The notes below the pieces were generated by a model. The model ran no database searches. It was not told the DNA's origin and saw nothing but the letters and a program-made list of their open reading frames with translations. From contig NZ_LQPM01000045.1 in assembly GCF_002101815.1 (NCBI RefSeq), positions 1 to 33,235 on the forward strand: a DNA stretch of 33,235 bases, written 5' to 3'. Source of the stretch: Mycobacterium paraense (GTDB taxonomy: Bacteria > Actinomycetota > Actinomycetes > Mycobacteriales > Mycobacteriaceae). Within the stretch, counting starts at the first letter, position 1; every line of letters starts with the position of its first letter. Made by a program: the position numbers and the translations under genes. Shown in pieces: positions 16,549 through 24,070 of this stretch.

Positions 16549-17714
16549 TGTCCGCCCGCCTGTGCGGGTGCGGGCTCGGGCGGTGGGCCGGGCGCGGGAG
16601 CCGGCGAGGGCGGCTGGGACCAGATCGGGTGCGGTGCGTCCTCCGGCGGCACCGGCGGGGTGCCGGTCGGCGGGTCCACCGACTCCGACGGCAGGCCCTG
16701 GTTCGGGTCCAGCAGCCGGTCATACATTCGCGCGTCGATCGTGGGACCGCTGATCTGGCCGGGAATCAGGTTAGCCACGTAGGCCTTGAAAAATGGCCCG
16801 GAGCCCAGGCATTCGCCGAACGACATCGCGTAACGTTTGAACTTCGGCAGGGTCTTCTGCAGATCCTCCTTGCGGTTGTCGAGCACCTCGAGCACGCCGT
16901 TGAGCTTGTCGAGGGCGGGCTTGAGCTGGGTCCGGTTGTCGTTGACCAGCCCCGAGATTTGATGCGACACCGCCGTGAGGTTGTTCATCAGCGCATCGAG
17001 GGAGTCCCGTTCGTCCAGCAGCGCGGCGAGCAGCGCGTTGGAATCGGCCACCAGGGTGGCGATCTGCTGGCTGCGCTTGCCGAGCACCCCCGAGACCCTG
17101 TTGGCGTTGCCCAGCAGGTTGCGCAGCTGGGCGTCGCGGTGGTTGAGGGTTTCGGAGAACCGCGCGACGCCTTGCAGCGCGGGTTTGAGATCGGCCGGCG
17201 TCTCCTTGAACGTGTTGGCCAAGGTCGTTAGGGCCGAGGACAATTGGACCGTATCGAGCCCGCTGATCGTCGTGGTCAGGTCACCCAGTGCGTCGGGAAG
17301 GTCATAGGGCGAGTGGGTGCGTTCCAGCGGAATGGGTCCGCTCAGTTTTCCGTCACCGCGCGGGGTGAGCTCGAGCATCTTGCTGCCCAACACGGTCTCG
17401 GTCTTGATCGCGGCTTCCGTGCGGTCGCCCAGTTCGACGGATTTGCGGACGGTGAAGGCCACCCGGACCTTGGTGCCCTCCAGGCGGATCTGCGAGACCC
17501 TGCCGACTCCCATGCCCGAGACGCGCACGGTGCTACCCGTCTTGATGCCGCCGGCCTCGGAGAAGTACGCGGAATAGTCGTTGGTGTCCTTGACGAACGG
17601 CAGCTTGTCGTACTGGAAGGCGGCGACGACGACGCAGGCGACGATCGCGGTGCCCATCACGCCGACCAGCACCGGGCTCCGCCCCCCGAGCGGTTTGATC
17701 TGGGGCAACTTCAT
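16545..17714 (-). CDS. mceC: MCE family protein MceC
   Basis: This 389-residue protein has a membrane anchor at about residues 14-34, an MCE domain (YSAYFSEAGGIKTGSTVRVSGMGVG) and a helical body with NLTAVSHQISGLVNDNRTQL. It ends in a Pro/Ala/Gln-rich tail. The ATG at 17714 overlaps the mceB stop as ATGA and gives a normal MKLPQIKPLGG start; a start at 17726 would add four residues and a longer overlap. The operon position fits MceC. Confidence 0.9.
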   Translation of the reverse strand: MKLPQIKPLGGRSPVLVGVMGTAIVACVVVAAFQYDKLPFVKDTNDYSAYFSEAGGIKTGSTVRVSGMGVGRVSQIRLEGTKVRVAFTVRKSVELGDRTEAAIKTETVLGSKMLELTPRGDGKLSGPIPLERTHSPYDLPDALGDLTTTISGLDTVQLSSALTTLANTFKETPADLKPALQGVARFSETLNHRDAQLRNLLGNANRVSGVLGKRSQQIATLVADSNALLAALLDERDSLDALMNNLTAVSHQISGLVNDNRTQLKPALDKLNGVLEVLDNRKEDLQKTLPKFKRYAMSFGECLGSGPFFKAYVANLIPGQISGPTIDARMYDRLLDPNQGLPSESVDPPTGTPPVPPEDAPHPIWSQPPSPAPAPGPPPEPAPAQAGGQ

Positions 17715-18742
17715 TGCGGCGTGCACCGCCCGCTGGGCTGGCCGAACAGCTTGACGAAGATCGGGTTGCCCCCTTTGCCGTTGAGCTTGAGCAACACCTC
17801 GCAGAAGTAGAAGCCGAAGTAGTCGCCGTTCAGGCCCTGCCGGGACAGCACCTGGTAGATGTCGGGCAACTGCTTGAGCAGGTTGTCGACGTAGTCGCGG
17901 TCCGACAGCACCTGCCCGGACATGCGGTCGGTCTCGCGCACCACGTCCTTGATCGGCTGGCGGGCCTGGACGAGCAGATCGGCCACCGAGCCGGAGGCGG
18001 CGTTGATATACGCCAGCCCCGTGGAGATGTCGTCCCTGCGCTGCGCCAAGCCATTCACGAACTGGGACAGTTTGTCCAGGCCGTCGGAGAACTCGCGGTC
18101 GCGCGTGGCGAAGGTGTGCAGGACCGTGTTCAGGTTGGCGATCAGCTCACCGATCAGCTCGCTGCGCCCGGCCAGCGTCGAGGTCAGCATGGACGTCTGC
18201 GCCAGCACCGACGCGAGTGTGCCGCCCTGGCCCTGGAAAATCCGCAGCAGCTCGCCGGACAGGGCGTTGACCTGATCGGGATCCAGCGCGCGGAACAGCG
18301 GCCGGAAGCCGCCGATCAGGGCGTCGACGTCCAGGGCGGGTGACGTCCGCGCCAGCGGAATCGTCGCACCCGGGGGCAGCAGGCGTGGTGCGCCGGGGCC
18401 CTCTTCGAGCGCGAGATACCGGTCGCCGATCAGATTTTCGTAGCGCACAACGGCTTTGGTGCCGTCGGTGAGCCGAACGCCCTTGTCGACCGCGAAGCCG
18501 ACGGTGACCGTGCCGTCCCGGTGCAGGGTGAGGTCACCGACCTTTCCCACCTCCACCCCGGCGATGCGCACGAAGTTGCCGGACTTCAGGCCGGAGATGT
18601 TCGTGAAGACCGCTTGGTAGCCGGTGCGATCCTCGAAGCGCAATTGCCCGAACACGGCGATGAGCGTGAACGTGAACACCAGGCAGACCGCCGTGAATAT
18701 CCCGACGCGCAGGATGATGGCGGACATCTTTCGTCTTCTCAT
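17711..18742 (-). CDS. mceB: MCE family protein MceB
   Basis: This 343-residue protein has a basic N-terminus (MRRRK), a membrane anchor at about residues 8-30, and an MCE domain with YQAVFTNISGLKSGNFVRIAGVEVGKV and YLALEEG. The compact C-terminus (FYFCEVLLKLNGKGGNPIFV ending SGRCTPQ) is typical of MceB, which lacks the Pro-rich tail. The start is fixed by the ATGA overlap with mceA at 18739-18742. The same frame is open far upstream, but that part is a shadow of mceA. Confidence 0.92.
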   Translation of the reverse strand: MRRRKMSAIILRVGIFTAVCLVFTFTLIAVFGQLRFEDRTGYQAVFTNISGLKSGNFVRIAGVEVGKVGDLTLHRDGTVTVGFAVDKGVRLTDGTKAVVRYENLIGDRYLALEEGPGAPRLLPPGATIPLARTSPALDVDALIGGFRPLFRALDPDQVNALSGELLRIFQGQGGTLASVLAQTSMLTSTLAGRSELIGELIANLNTVLHTFATRDREFSDGLDKLSQFVNGLAQRRDDISTGLAYINAASGSVADLLVQARQPIKDVVRETDRMSGQVLSDRDYVDNLLKQLPDIYQVLSRQGLNGDYFGFYFCEVLLKLNGKGGNPIFVKLFGQPSGRCTPQ

Positions 18743-20007
18743 GACGGCGGCCGCCCCCCGCGATACCAGTAGTGGGGCGGCTCCGGTGGGTTCTTGGTCG
18801 TCGGGAACCAGTTGGCCCACCACGGATTGCCGGCCGCCACGTTGGTGCGGATCTCGTCGGGGGCGGCGCCCCAGCCGGTGTCGGTGACAAGCGCGCGGAC
18901 CGGGAAGTTCGCGCTCGGGTCGGGCAGCGATCCACAGCTGGGCTTGCCGCCCGGACCTCCCGTGGCGTTGACCTTGGGAAGGTGTCTCGGGTACCGATAC
19001 GGATCGTCGCCGAACAGCAGCGCGGCATCGAGGATCACCGAGTAACCGTTGCCGCCCAACGCGTCCCGGCCGCCGTGATCCACGTACCATTGCGCGCCCT
19101 GGAACAGGCACGTGTAGGTCGGCGAGTACTTGTTCAGCAGGGCGGTGGTCGGATCGAGCAGGTCGAGGGACCGCACGATGTTGGCTACGTTTCTGCCGAT
19201 GACGCTGATGCCGGTCTGGCTGAAGCCCGCCGCCGACAGCAGCAAGGAGTCCAGCGCCCGCTGGTTGTCGGTGAGCGTCTTGCTCGTGGTGGTCGCCGAG
19301 TCGAGGATCGACAAAATATCCTGCGCCGCATCCGAATAGGCGGCGGTTGTCTTGCCGAACAGTCGCCAGTCGCGGTGGATGGTCTCCATGCGCGGGTTGA
19401 CGGTCAACAGCAGGTTGTTCGCCTCGGTGATCGCCTGCCCGATCCGTTCGCCCTTGCCGCGCACCGACTCCGAGAAGGCGGACAGGATCGCGTTGAGCTT
19501 CGCCGGGTCGAGGGCCTCGACCACCGCCTGCAAATTCTCGAACACCGTGTTGACTTCCACGGTGACATTTCGGGAGTGCAGCACCGCGCCGGACTGCAAC
19601 GGTGTCCGGCTGGGGTGGTCCGGCACGATGAGGTCGACGTACTTGGATCCGAACGCGGTGGTCGATTTGATCTCGGCCTCGAGGTTGCTGGGCAGGTACT
19701 TGAACGGGCCCGGGTCCATCTTCAGCTGCAGCTGAGCCGCTTTCACGTCGGTGCCGATGGAGGCGACCTGACCGACCTGCACCCCGCGCAGCTTGACCTT
19801 GGCGCCCTGTTCCATCACCAGGCCCGCGCGATCGGACACCAGCGTCAGCGGGACGAAGTCCTGGAACTTGCCGGAGAATGACGCGGCGGTCAGCGCGATC
19901 AGGCTCCCGACGACGATGAACAGCGTCGGCGCCCACCATATCGGGTCGATCTTGCCGCTGCGGACCCGGTTTGCGGCGCGCGATCCGTGACCTCTGTGAT
20001 TGCTCAC
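18739..20007 (-). CDS. mceA: MCE family protein MceA
   Basis: This 422-residue protein has an N-terminal anchor at about residues 24-46 and an MCE domain (FVPLTLVSDRAGLVMEQGAKVKLRGVQVG). It is followed by TTAFGSKYVDLIVPD, the helical region with ALDSLLLSAAGFSQTG, and the late RYPRHLPKVNATGGPGGKPSCG block conserved in mycobacterial MceA proteins. It starts 4 nt after yrbEB. It resembles Mce1A in layout, but the operon cannot be assigned to mce1-4 from context, and an NTM-specific mce group is more likely. Confidence 0.92.
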   Translation of the reverse strand: MSNHRGHGSRAANRVRSGKIDPIWWAPTLFIVVGSLIALTAASFSGKFQDFVPLTLVSDRAGLVMEQGAKVKLRGVQVGQVASIGTDVKAAQLQLKMDPGPFKYLPSNLEAEIKSTTAFGSKYVDLIVPDHPSRTPLQSGAVLHSRNVTVEVNTVFENLQAVVEALDPAKLNAILSAFSESVRGKGERIGQAITEANNLLLTVNPRMETIHRDWRLFGKTTAAYSDAAQDILSILDSATTTSKTLTDNQRALDSLLLSAAGFSQTGISVIGRNVANIVRSLDLLDPTTALLNKYSPTYTCLFQGAQWYVDHGGRDALGGNGYSVILDAALLFGDDPYRYPRHLPKVNATGGPGGKPSCGSLPDPSANFPVRALVTDTGWGAAPDEIRTNVAAGNPWWANWFPTTKNPPEPPHYWYRGGRPPS

Positions 20008-20011
20008 GCCG

Positions 20012-20860
20012 TCACCCCGACAAATTGAAGTTGCCGGACTGACCGTAGATGGACAGCGAAATCATCAGGCAGACAAACGCGGTGACGATCATCGACGACC
20101 GCACCGAACGACCGACCGCCTCCCCCACGCCGGCGGGACCACCCGTCGCGGTGAAGCCGTAGTAGGTGTGTACGACCATCACGCCCGCCGCCATCGTCAG
20201 CGCCGCCAGGAACGACCAGAACAGGTCGGTGGGACGCAGAAACGTTGAGAAGTAATGCTCGTAGACCCCACGCGACTGGCCGTAGATGTAGATGGTGCCG
20301 AACTTGGCGGCGAAAAACGACATCAGGACGGCCACGGCGTACAGCGGAATGACGACCAGGATGCCCGCGATGATCCGTGTCGAGGACAGGTAGGTGATCG
20401 CGCGGATGCCCATGACTTCCAGCGCGTCGATCTCCTCGTTGATGCGCATCGCGCCCAGCTGCGCGGTGGTGCCGGCGCCGATGGTGGCGGCCAGCGCCAC
20501 CCCCGCCGTGCACGGCGCGATCATCCGCACGTTGAAAAACGCCGACAGGAAGCCTGTCAGCGCCTCGACCCCGATGTTGGACAACGTGTCATAGCCCTGC
20601 ACCGCCACCAGTGCGCCGGTCGTCAGGGTGAGGAACCCGATGATGCCCACGGTGCCGCCGATCACCGCCAGCGCGCCGGAGCCCATGCCCATCTCCGCGA
20701 TGAGCCGCAGCACCTCTCCCGGGTAGCGCCGCACCGCATCCGCGGTCGCGGCCAACGATTTCCCGTAAAACTCGGTCTGCTCGCCCAGCCTGCGGGTGGC
20801 GGACACCAGCCTGGGTCCAAGTGTGGCGAACCACGTCGGTTCGCTTGCCGCTTCGGTCAT
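20012..20860 (-). CDS. yrbEB: YrbEB permease (MlaE family) of the mce transporter
   Basis: This 282-residue integral membrane protein of the MlaE/YrbE permease family has about five to six hydrophobic segments. It carries the family core GTTAQLGAMRINEEIDALEVMGI and a closing GGPAGVGEAVGRSV. It pairs with YrbEA to form the inner-membrane permease. The energising ATPase (MceG/Mkl) is encoded elsewhere in mycobacteria, consistent with its absence here. Its ATG overlaps the yrbEA stop as ATGA. Confidence 0.93.
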   Translation of the reverse strand: MTEAASEPTWFATLGPRLVSATRRLGEQTEFYGKSLAATADAVRRYPGEVLRLIAEMGMGSGALAVIGGTVGIIGFLTLTTGALVAVQGYDTLSNIGVEALTGFLSAFFNVRMIAPCTAGVALAATIGAGTTAQLGAMRINEEIDALEVMGIRAITYLSSTRIIAGILVVIPLYAVAVLMSFFAAKFGTIYIYGQSRGVYEHYFSTFLRPTDLFWSFLAALTMAAGVMVVHTYYGFTATGGPAGVGEAVGRSVRSSMIVTAFVCLMISLSIYGQSGNFNLSG

Positions 20861-21624
20861 TTGGCGGTCACCTTGACGCCGAGCGCGGTGACGACGATGT
20901 TGATGAAGAACAGGGCCATGAAGGAAAACACCACGGTCTCGTTCACCGCATTGCCGACCCCGGTGGGGCCACCGCCCACCGACAGGCCCTTGTAGCAGGC
21001 GATCAGGCCCGCCGACAACCCGAACAGCGTCGCCTTGATGAGCGAAATCACCACCTGCGGCAGCCCGGTGACCAGCGTCATCCCCGCGATGAACGCGCCC
21101 GGCGTGACGTGTTGAACGAAGACGACGAAGATGTAGCTGCCCGTCAGCCCGGTGACGGCGACCACCGAATAGAGCAACAACGCGACGAACGTCGCCGCGA
21201 TGATCCGCGGAACCACCAGCGCCTTAATCGGATTGACGCCGATCACCTTCATCGCGTCAATCTCCTCCCGGATGGTGCGGGCACCCAGGTCGGCGCACAT
21301 GGCCGTCGATCCCGCGCCGGCGACCGCCATGGCGGTGACGACGGGCCCGACCTGGGTCACGGAAGCCAGCGCGGCACCGGCGCCCGACAGGTCCCCGGCG
21401 CCGATCTCGACGAGCAGGATGTTGAGGACGAACACGATGAGCACCGTGTAGGGAATCGACAGCATGATCGTGGGGAAGATCGAAACCCGCGCGACGAACC
21501 AGATCTGCTCGAGCAGCTCACGCCAGGCCCACGGCCCTCGCACCACAGCAACCAGCGACTCGATGCTGAGGATGAAAAACTGGCCCAGCGCGTTCATGGG
21601 CCGTGCGACGGCCGTGCCGTTCAT
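20857..21624 (-). CDS. yrbEA: YrbEA permease (MlaE family) of the mce transporter
   Basis: This 255-residue membrane protein is the first gene of the operon. It carries the MlaE-family signature GAGSTAMCADLGARTIREEIDAMKVIGVNP and ends GGPTGVGNAVNETVVFSFM with a final membrane helix. The ATG at 21624 gives a normal N-terminus; an in-frame ATG ten codons in (MNALGQFF) is an alternative. Only a weak GAAGAAA precedes the start. The operon promoter must lie in the gene-free region to the right, but I cannot place it. Confidence 0.92.
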   Translation of the reverse strand: MNGTAVARPMNALGQFFILSIESLVAVVRGPWAWRELLEQIWFVARVSIFPTIMLSIPYTVLIVFVLNILLVEIGAGDLSGAGAALASVTQVGPVVTAMAVAGAGSTAMCADLGARTIREEIDAMKVIGVNPIKALVVPRIIAATFVALLLYSVVAVTGLTGSYIFVVFVQHVTPGAFIAGMTLVTGLPQVVISLIKATLFGLSAGLIACYKGLSVGGGPTGVGNAVNETVVFSFMALFFINIVVTALGVKVTAK

Positions 21625-22162
21625 GGGGTTTCTTCAATCGCCCGGATCGTCCATGCCTCCATACGCCTCAATCGGCCCCCGCTTACGTGAAAAGAAAAAC
21701 GTCGTGATTAGCGTCGCCGCAAAGGATTAGCGGCGTTCATCGCGCAATCCGGCCACACCGCCTGGCTGCACGTAGAAAACACTTGGGAAGCCTAAGTAGA
21801 ATTCGATTGCCGCCGTAGGTTTGAAATCAAGCAGAGGCAATCTGGCGAATAAGCCAACACCCGCAACCCACTTTCGTTCCCGTGACCGGCAGATCCCAAC
21901 CGGCGCAACACCAAAGCGATCGCCGCGGCGCGATGGCCCCCGCGGACAACGACGATGCCGTCGCGGGGCCGCGGGGCCCCTGTGCGAACCCGACCGCCCC
22001 AGCCACGTGCGCGCGCCGACGCGCCGCGCGTGTTGAGCCGCCTGCCCCGGAGCGGGCGGCCGCAGGCGCCGAAGGCGTGCTCGCGCGGGCGTGCGAGGCG
22101 AAAAGCCCCGGTAGAGGGGTCCGGAGCGGGGTCGGGCAAACCGGCGCAATGCACGGATGTCC
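21625..22162. other. Gene-free region between the divergent mce and cys operons
   Basis: About 540 bp contain no ORF with credible coding character; the frames that cross it on the minus strand are Arg/Pro-rich GC artefacts. The left part (about 21660-21870) is less GC-rich than its surroundings and should hold the mce promoter; CGCCGC/GCGGCG near 21712-21735 could form a small hairpin. The right part is very GC-rich with many possible stems. I see no clear KstR- or TetR-type palindrome. Confidence 0.5.
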
Positions 22163-22168
22163 TATAGT
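22163..22168 (+). promoter_or_regulatory. -10 element for the cysK leader transcript
   Basis: TATAGT is a strong match to the TANNNT consensus, followed by 7 nt and then the ATG of the polycysteine leader ORF at 22176. The spacing predicts a transcript that begins at the A of this ATG, i.e. a leaderless mRNA. Confidence 0.6.
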
Positions 22169-22175
22169 TGGGGCT

Positions 22176-22253
22176 ATGCAACAGGCCACATCGCCGCGCC
22201 TCGCCCAAACGCGCCGCCCCGCCGTGGATTCTTGTTGTCGCTGTTGTTGTTGA
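22176..22253 (+). CDS. Polycysteine leader peptide of the cysK-cysE operon
   Basis: This 25-codon ORF ends in Ser-Cys-Cys-Arg-Cys-Cys-Cys-stop, five Cys codons out of the last six. There is no Shine-Dalgarno sequence, but a TATAGT -10 element places the transcription start at the ATG. It lies 132 nt upstream of cysK on the same strand. Leaderless polycysteine small ORFs that attenuate downstream cysteine-biosynthesis genes have been described in mycobacteria, with ribosomes slowing at Cys codons when charged tRNA-Cys is scarce. The position, Cys run and leaderless layout all fit that model. The peptide itself probably has no function beyond being translated. Confidence 0.75.
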   Translation: MQQATSPRLAQTRRPAVDSCCRCCC

Positions 22254-22385
22254 TTCCTGACGGCTTCTGACGTTGAAGATCGGCATCGCGCGTTCGCCCA
22301 GGAAGAAAAAGGCCATCGAATTCGTATCTCCGGGTAGCAGACGAGCCCCGTACCAACCCGAACCGACACCGCCTAAGGAAGTTTG
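22254..22385 (+). promoter_or_regulatory. Candidate cysteine-responsive attenuator region before cysK
   Basis: This is the untranslated stretch between the leader stop and the cysK ATG. TTCCTG at 22254-22259, directly after the stop, can pair with CAGGAA at 22299-22304. Its TTCCT can alternatively pair with AGGAA of the cysK ribosome-binding site (22376-22380). Stalling at the Cys codons could shift such pairing. No T-tract terminator is visible, so control of cysK translation or Rho action is more likely than intrinsic termination. The pairings are short and are inference. Confidence 0.4.
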
Positions 22386-23318
22386 ATGAGCATCGCCGAG
22401 GATGTCACTCAGCTGATCGGCAACACCCCGCTGGTCCGGCTGCGCCGGGTCACCGAAGGCGCCGTCGCCGACGTCGTCGCCAAGCTGGAGTTCTTCAACC
22501 CGGCAAACAGCGTGAAGGACCGGATCGGGGTCGCCATGCTGGACGCCGCCGAACAGGCGGGCCTGATCAAGCCCGACACGATCATCCTCGAGCCGACGAG
22601 CGGCAACACCGGCATCGCGCTGGCGATGGTGGCGGCGGCGCGCGGGTATCGCTGCGTGCTGGTCATGCCGGACACCATGAGCATCGAGCGGCGCATGCTG
22701 TTACGCGCGTACGGCGCCGAACTGATCCTGACCCCCGGCGCGGAGGGTATGCCGGGCGCCATCGCCAAGACCGAAGAGCTGGCCAAGACGGACCAGCGGT
22801 ATTTCGTGCCGCAGCAGTTCGAGAACCTGGCCAACCCGGCGATCCACCGCGCGACGACGGCCGAGGAGGTCTGGCGCGACACCGACGGCAAGGTCGACAT
22901 CTTCGTGTCCGGCGTCGGCACGGGCGGCACCATCACCGGTGTCGCCCAGGTCATCAAGGAGCGCAAGCCGTCGGCGCAGTTCATCGCCGTGGAACCGGCC
23001 GCGTCCCCGGTGCTGTCCGGTGGGCAGAAGGGGCCGCACCCGATCCAGGGCCTCGGCGCCGGGTTCGTCCCGCCGATCCTCGATATGGACCTGGTCGACG
23101 AGGTCATCACCGTGGGCAACGACGATTCGCTCAACCTGGCGCGGCGGCTGGCCGCGGAGGAGGGCCTGCTGGTGGGCATCTCCTCGGGCGCGGCCGCGGT
23201 GGCGGCGCTGCAGGTGGCGCGCCGGCCCGAGAATGCCGGCAAGCTCATCGTCGTCGTCCTGCCCGACTTCGGCGAGCGGTATCTGAGCACGCCGCTGTTC
23301 GCCGACGTGAAGGACTGA
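22386..23318 (+). CDS. cysK: Cysteine synthase A (O-acetylserine sulfhydrylase)
   Basis: This is a 310-residue PLP enzyme converting O-acetylserine and sulfide to cysteine. The PLP-binding Lys is at about residue 44 in NPANSVKDRIG; the substrate loop TSGNTGIA follows near residue 70, and the glycine-rich phosphate loop SGVGTGGTITG near 177. It matches M. tuberculosis CysK1 (Rv2334). The ATG at 22386 is preceded by AAGGAAG at 22375-22381; an in-frame TTG one codon earlier is less likely. It is followed 2 nt later by cysE, so the two enzymes of the pathway are co-expressed, and both lie behind the polycysteine leader. Confidence 0.97.
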   Translation: MSIAEDVTQLIGNTPLVRLRRVTEGAVADVVAKLEFFNPANSVKDRIGVAMLDAAEQAGLIKPDTIILEPTSGNTGIALAMVAAARGYRCVLVMPDTMSIERRMLLRAYGAELILTPGAEGMPGAIAKTEELAKTDQRYFVPQQFENLANPAIHRATTAEEVWRDTDGKVDIFVSGVGTGGTITGVAQVIKERKPSAQFIAVEPAASPVLSGGQKGPHPIQGLGAGFVPPILDMDLVDEVITVGNDDSLNLARRLAAEEGLLVGISSGAAAVAALQVARRPENAGKLIVVVLPDFGERYLSTPLFADVKD

Positions 23319-23320
23319 GC

Positions 23321-24004
23321 ATGCTCGCAGCCATGCGTCGGGACATCCGGGCGGCCCGGGAACGGGATCCCGCCAGGCCCACGACGCTGGAGGTCATCTT
23401 CGCCTACCCGGGCGTGCACGCGGTCTGGGCCCACCGGATCAGCCACTGGCTGTGGCAACGCAACGCCCGGGTGGCCGCGCGGACGCTGGCGGAAATCACC
23501 CGCATCCTGACCGGCGTCGACATCCACCCGGGCGCCCTGCTCGGCGCGGGCCTGTTCATCGACCACGCGACCGGCGTGGTAATCGGGGAAACCGCCGAGG
23601 TGGGCGAGGACGTCCACATGTATCACGGCGTTACCCTCGGCGGCAGCGGCGCGGAAACCGGGAAACGCCACCCGACCGTCGGCGACCGGGTGACCATCGG
23701 CGCCGGAGCCAAGGTCCTCGGCGCGATCAAGATCGGCGACGACAGCCGGATCGGCGCCAACGCCGTCGTGGTCAAGCCGGTGCCGTCGGGCTCGGTGGTG
23801 GTCGGCGTCCCCGGGCAGGTCATCAGCCGCGCCGGACGGGGCACCCCGGACGACTCGATGATGCCCGACCTGGTCGGCGTCAGCCTGCAGTCCCTGCTCA
23901 CCAGGGTGGCCAAGCTCGAGGCGCAGAACGACGGGCAGCAGAATGGCCGCGTGATCCGTCCCCCCGAGGCCGGGGTGTGGCACGGCGAGGACTTCTCCAT
24001 CTGA
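23321..24004 (+). CDS. cysE: Serine O-acetyltransferase
   Basis: This 227-residue enzyme makes O-acetylserine from serine and acetyl-CoA, the substrate for CysK. The centre has left-handed beta-helix hexapeptide repeats (IHPGALLGAGLFIDHATGVV, then VGEDVHMYHGVTLGG). The His in IDHATG and the neighbouring Asp are the expected catalytic residues. It is the short bacterial form, as in Rv2335 (about 229 aa). The ATG at 23321 lies 2 nt after the cysK stop; a second in-frame ATG at 23333 is possible. The C-terminal tail is not the classic ...GI(D) end, so binding into the CysK active site is uncertain. Confidence 0.95.
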   Translation: MLAAMRRDIRAARERDPARPTTLEVIFAYPGVHAVWAHRISHWLWQRNARVAARTLAEITRILTGVDIHPGALLGAGLFIDHATGVVIGETAEVGEDVHMYHGVTLGGSGAETGKRHPTVGDRVTIGAGAKVLGAIKIGDDSRIGANAVVVKPVPSGSVVVGVPGQVISRAGRGTPDDSMMPDLVGVSLQSLLTRVAKLEAQNDGQQNGRVIRPPEAGVWHGEDFSI

Positions 24005-24058
24005 CTCGCGTGGCCTGCCTTCGGATGTTCTTCAAGGTGCGTTAACCGCGATCGGCGC

Positions 24059-24064
24059 TACGGT
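24059..24064 (+). promoter_or_regulatory. Candidate -10 element for leaderless mez mRNA
   Basis: TACGGT fits TANNNT and stands exactly 6 nt before the mez ATG at 24071. No Shine-Dalgarno sequence is present. This suggests mez has its own promoter and is not only read through from cysE, which ends 66 nt upstream. Confidence 0.45.
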
Positions 24065-24070
24065 GGCCTC

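Noticed and set aside
18743..19939. Upstream extension of the mceB reading frame
   Set aside because: It lies entirely within mceA in another frame, is Arg-rich, and the ATGA overlap at 18739-18742 gives the standard MceB start with its membrane anchor.
21727..22369. Minus-strand ORFs of 140-180 codons in the mce-cys intergenic region
   Set aside because: Arg/Pro/Ala-rich, no domain, and they run antisense through the cys promoter and leader peptide.
22254..22385. SAM or cobalamin riboswitch upstream of cysK
   Set aside because: The stretch is short and shows none of the conserved riboswitch core sequences I know; the polycysteine ORF explains the control better.
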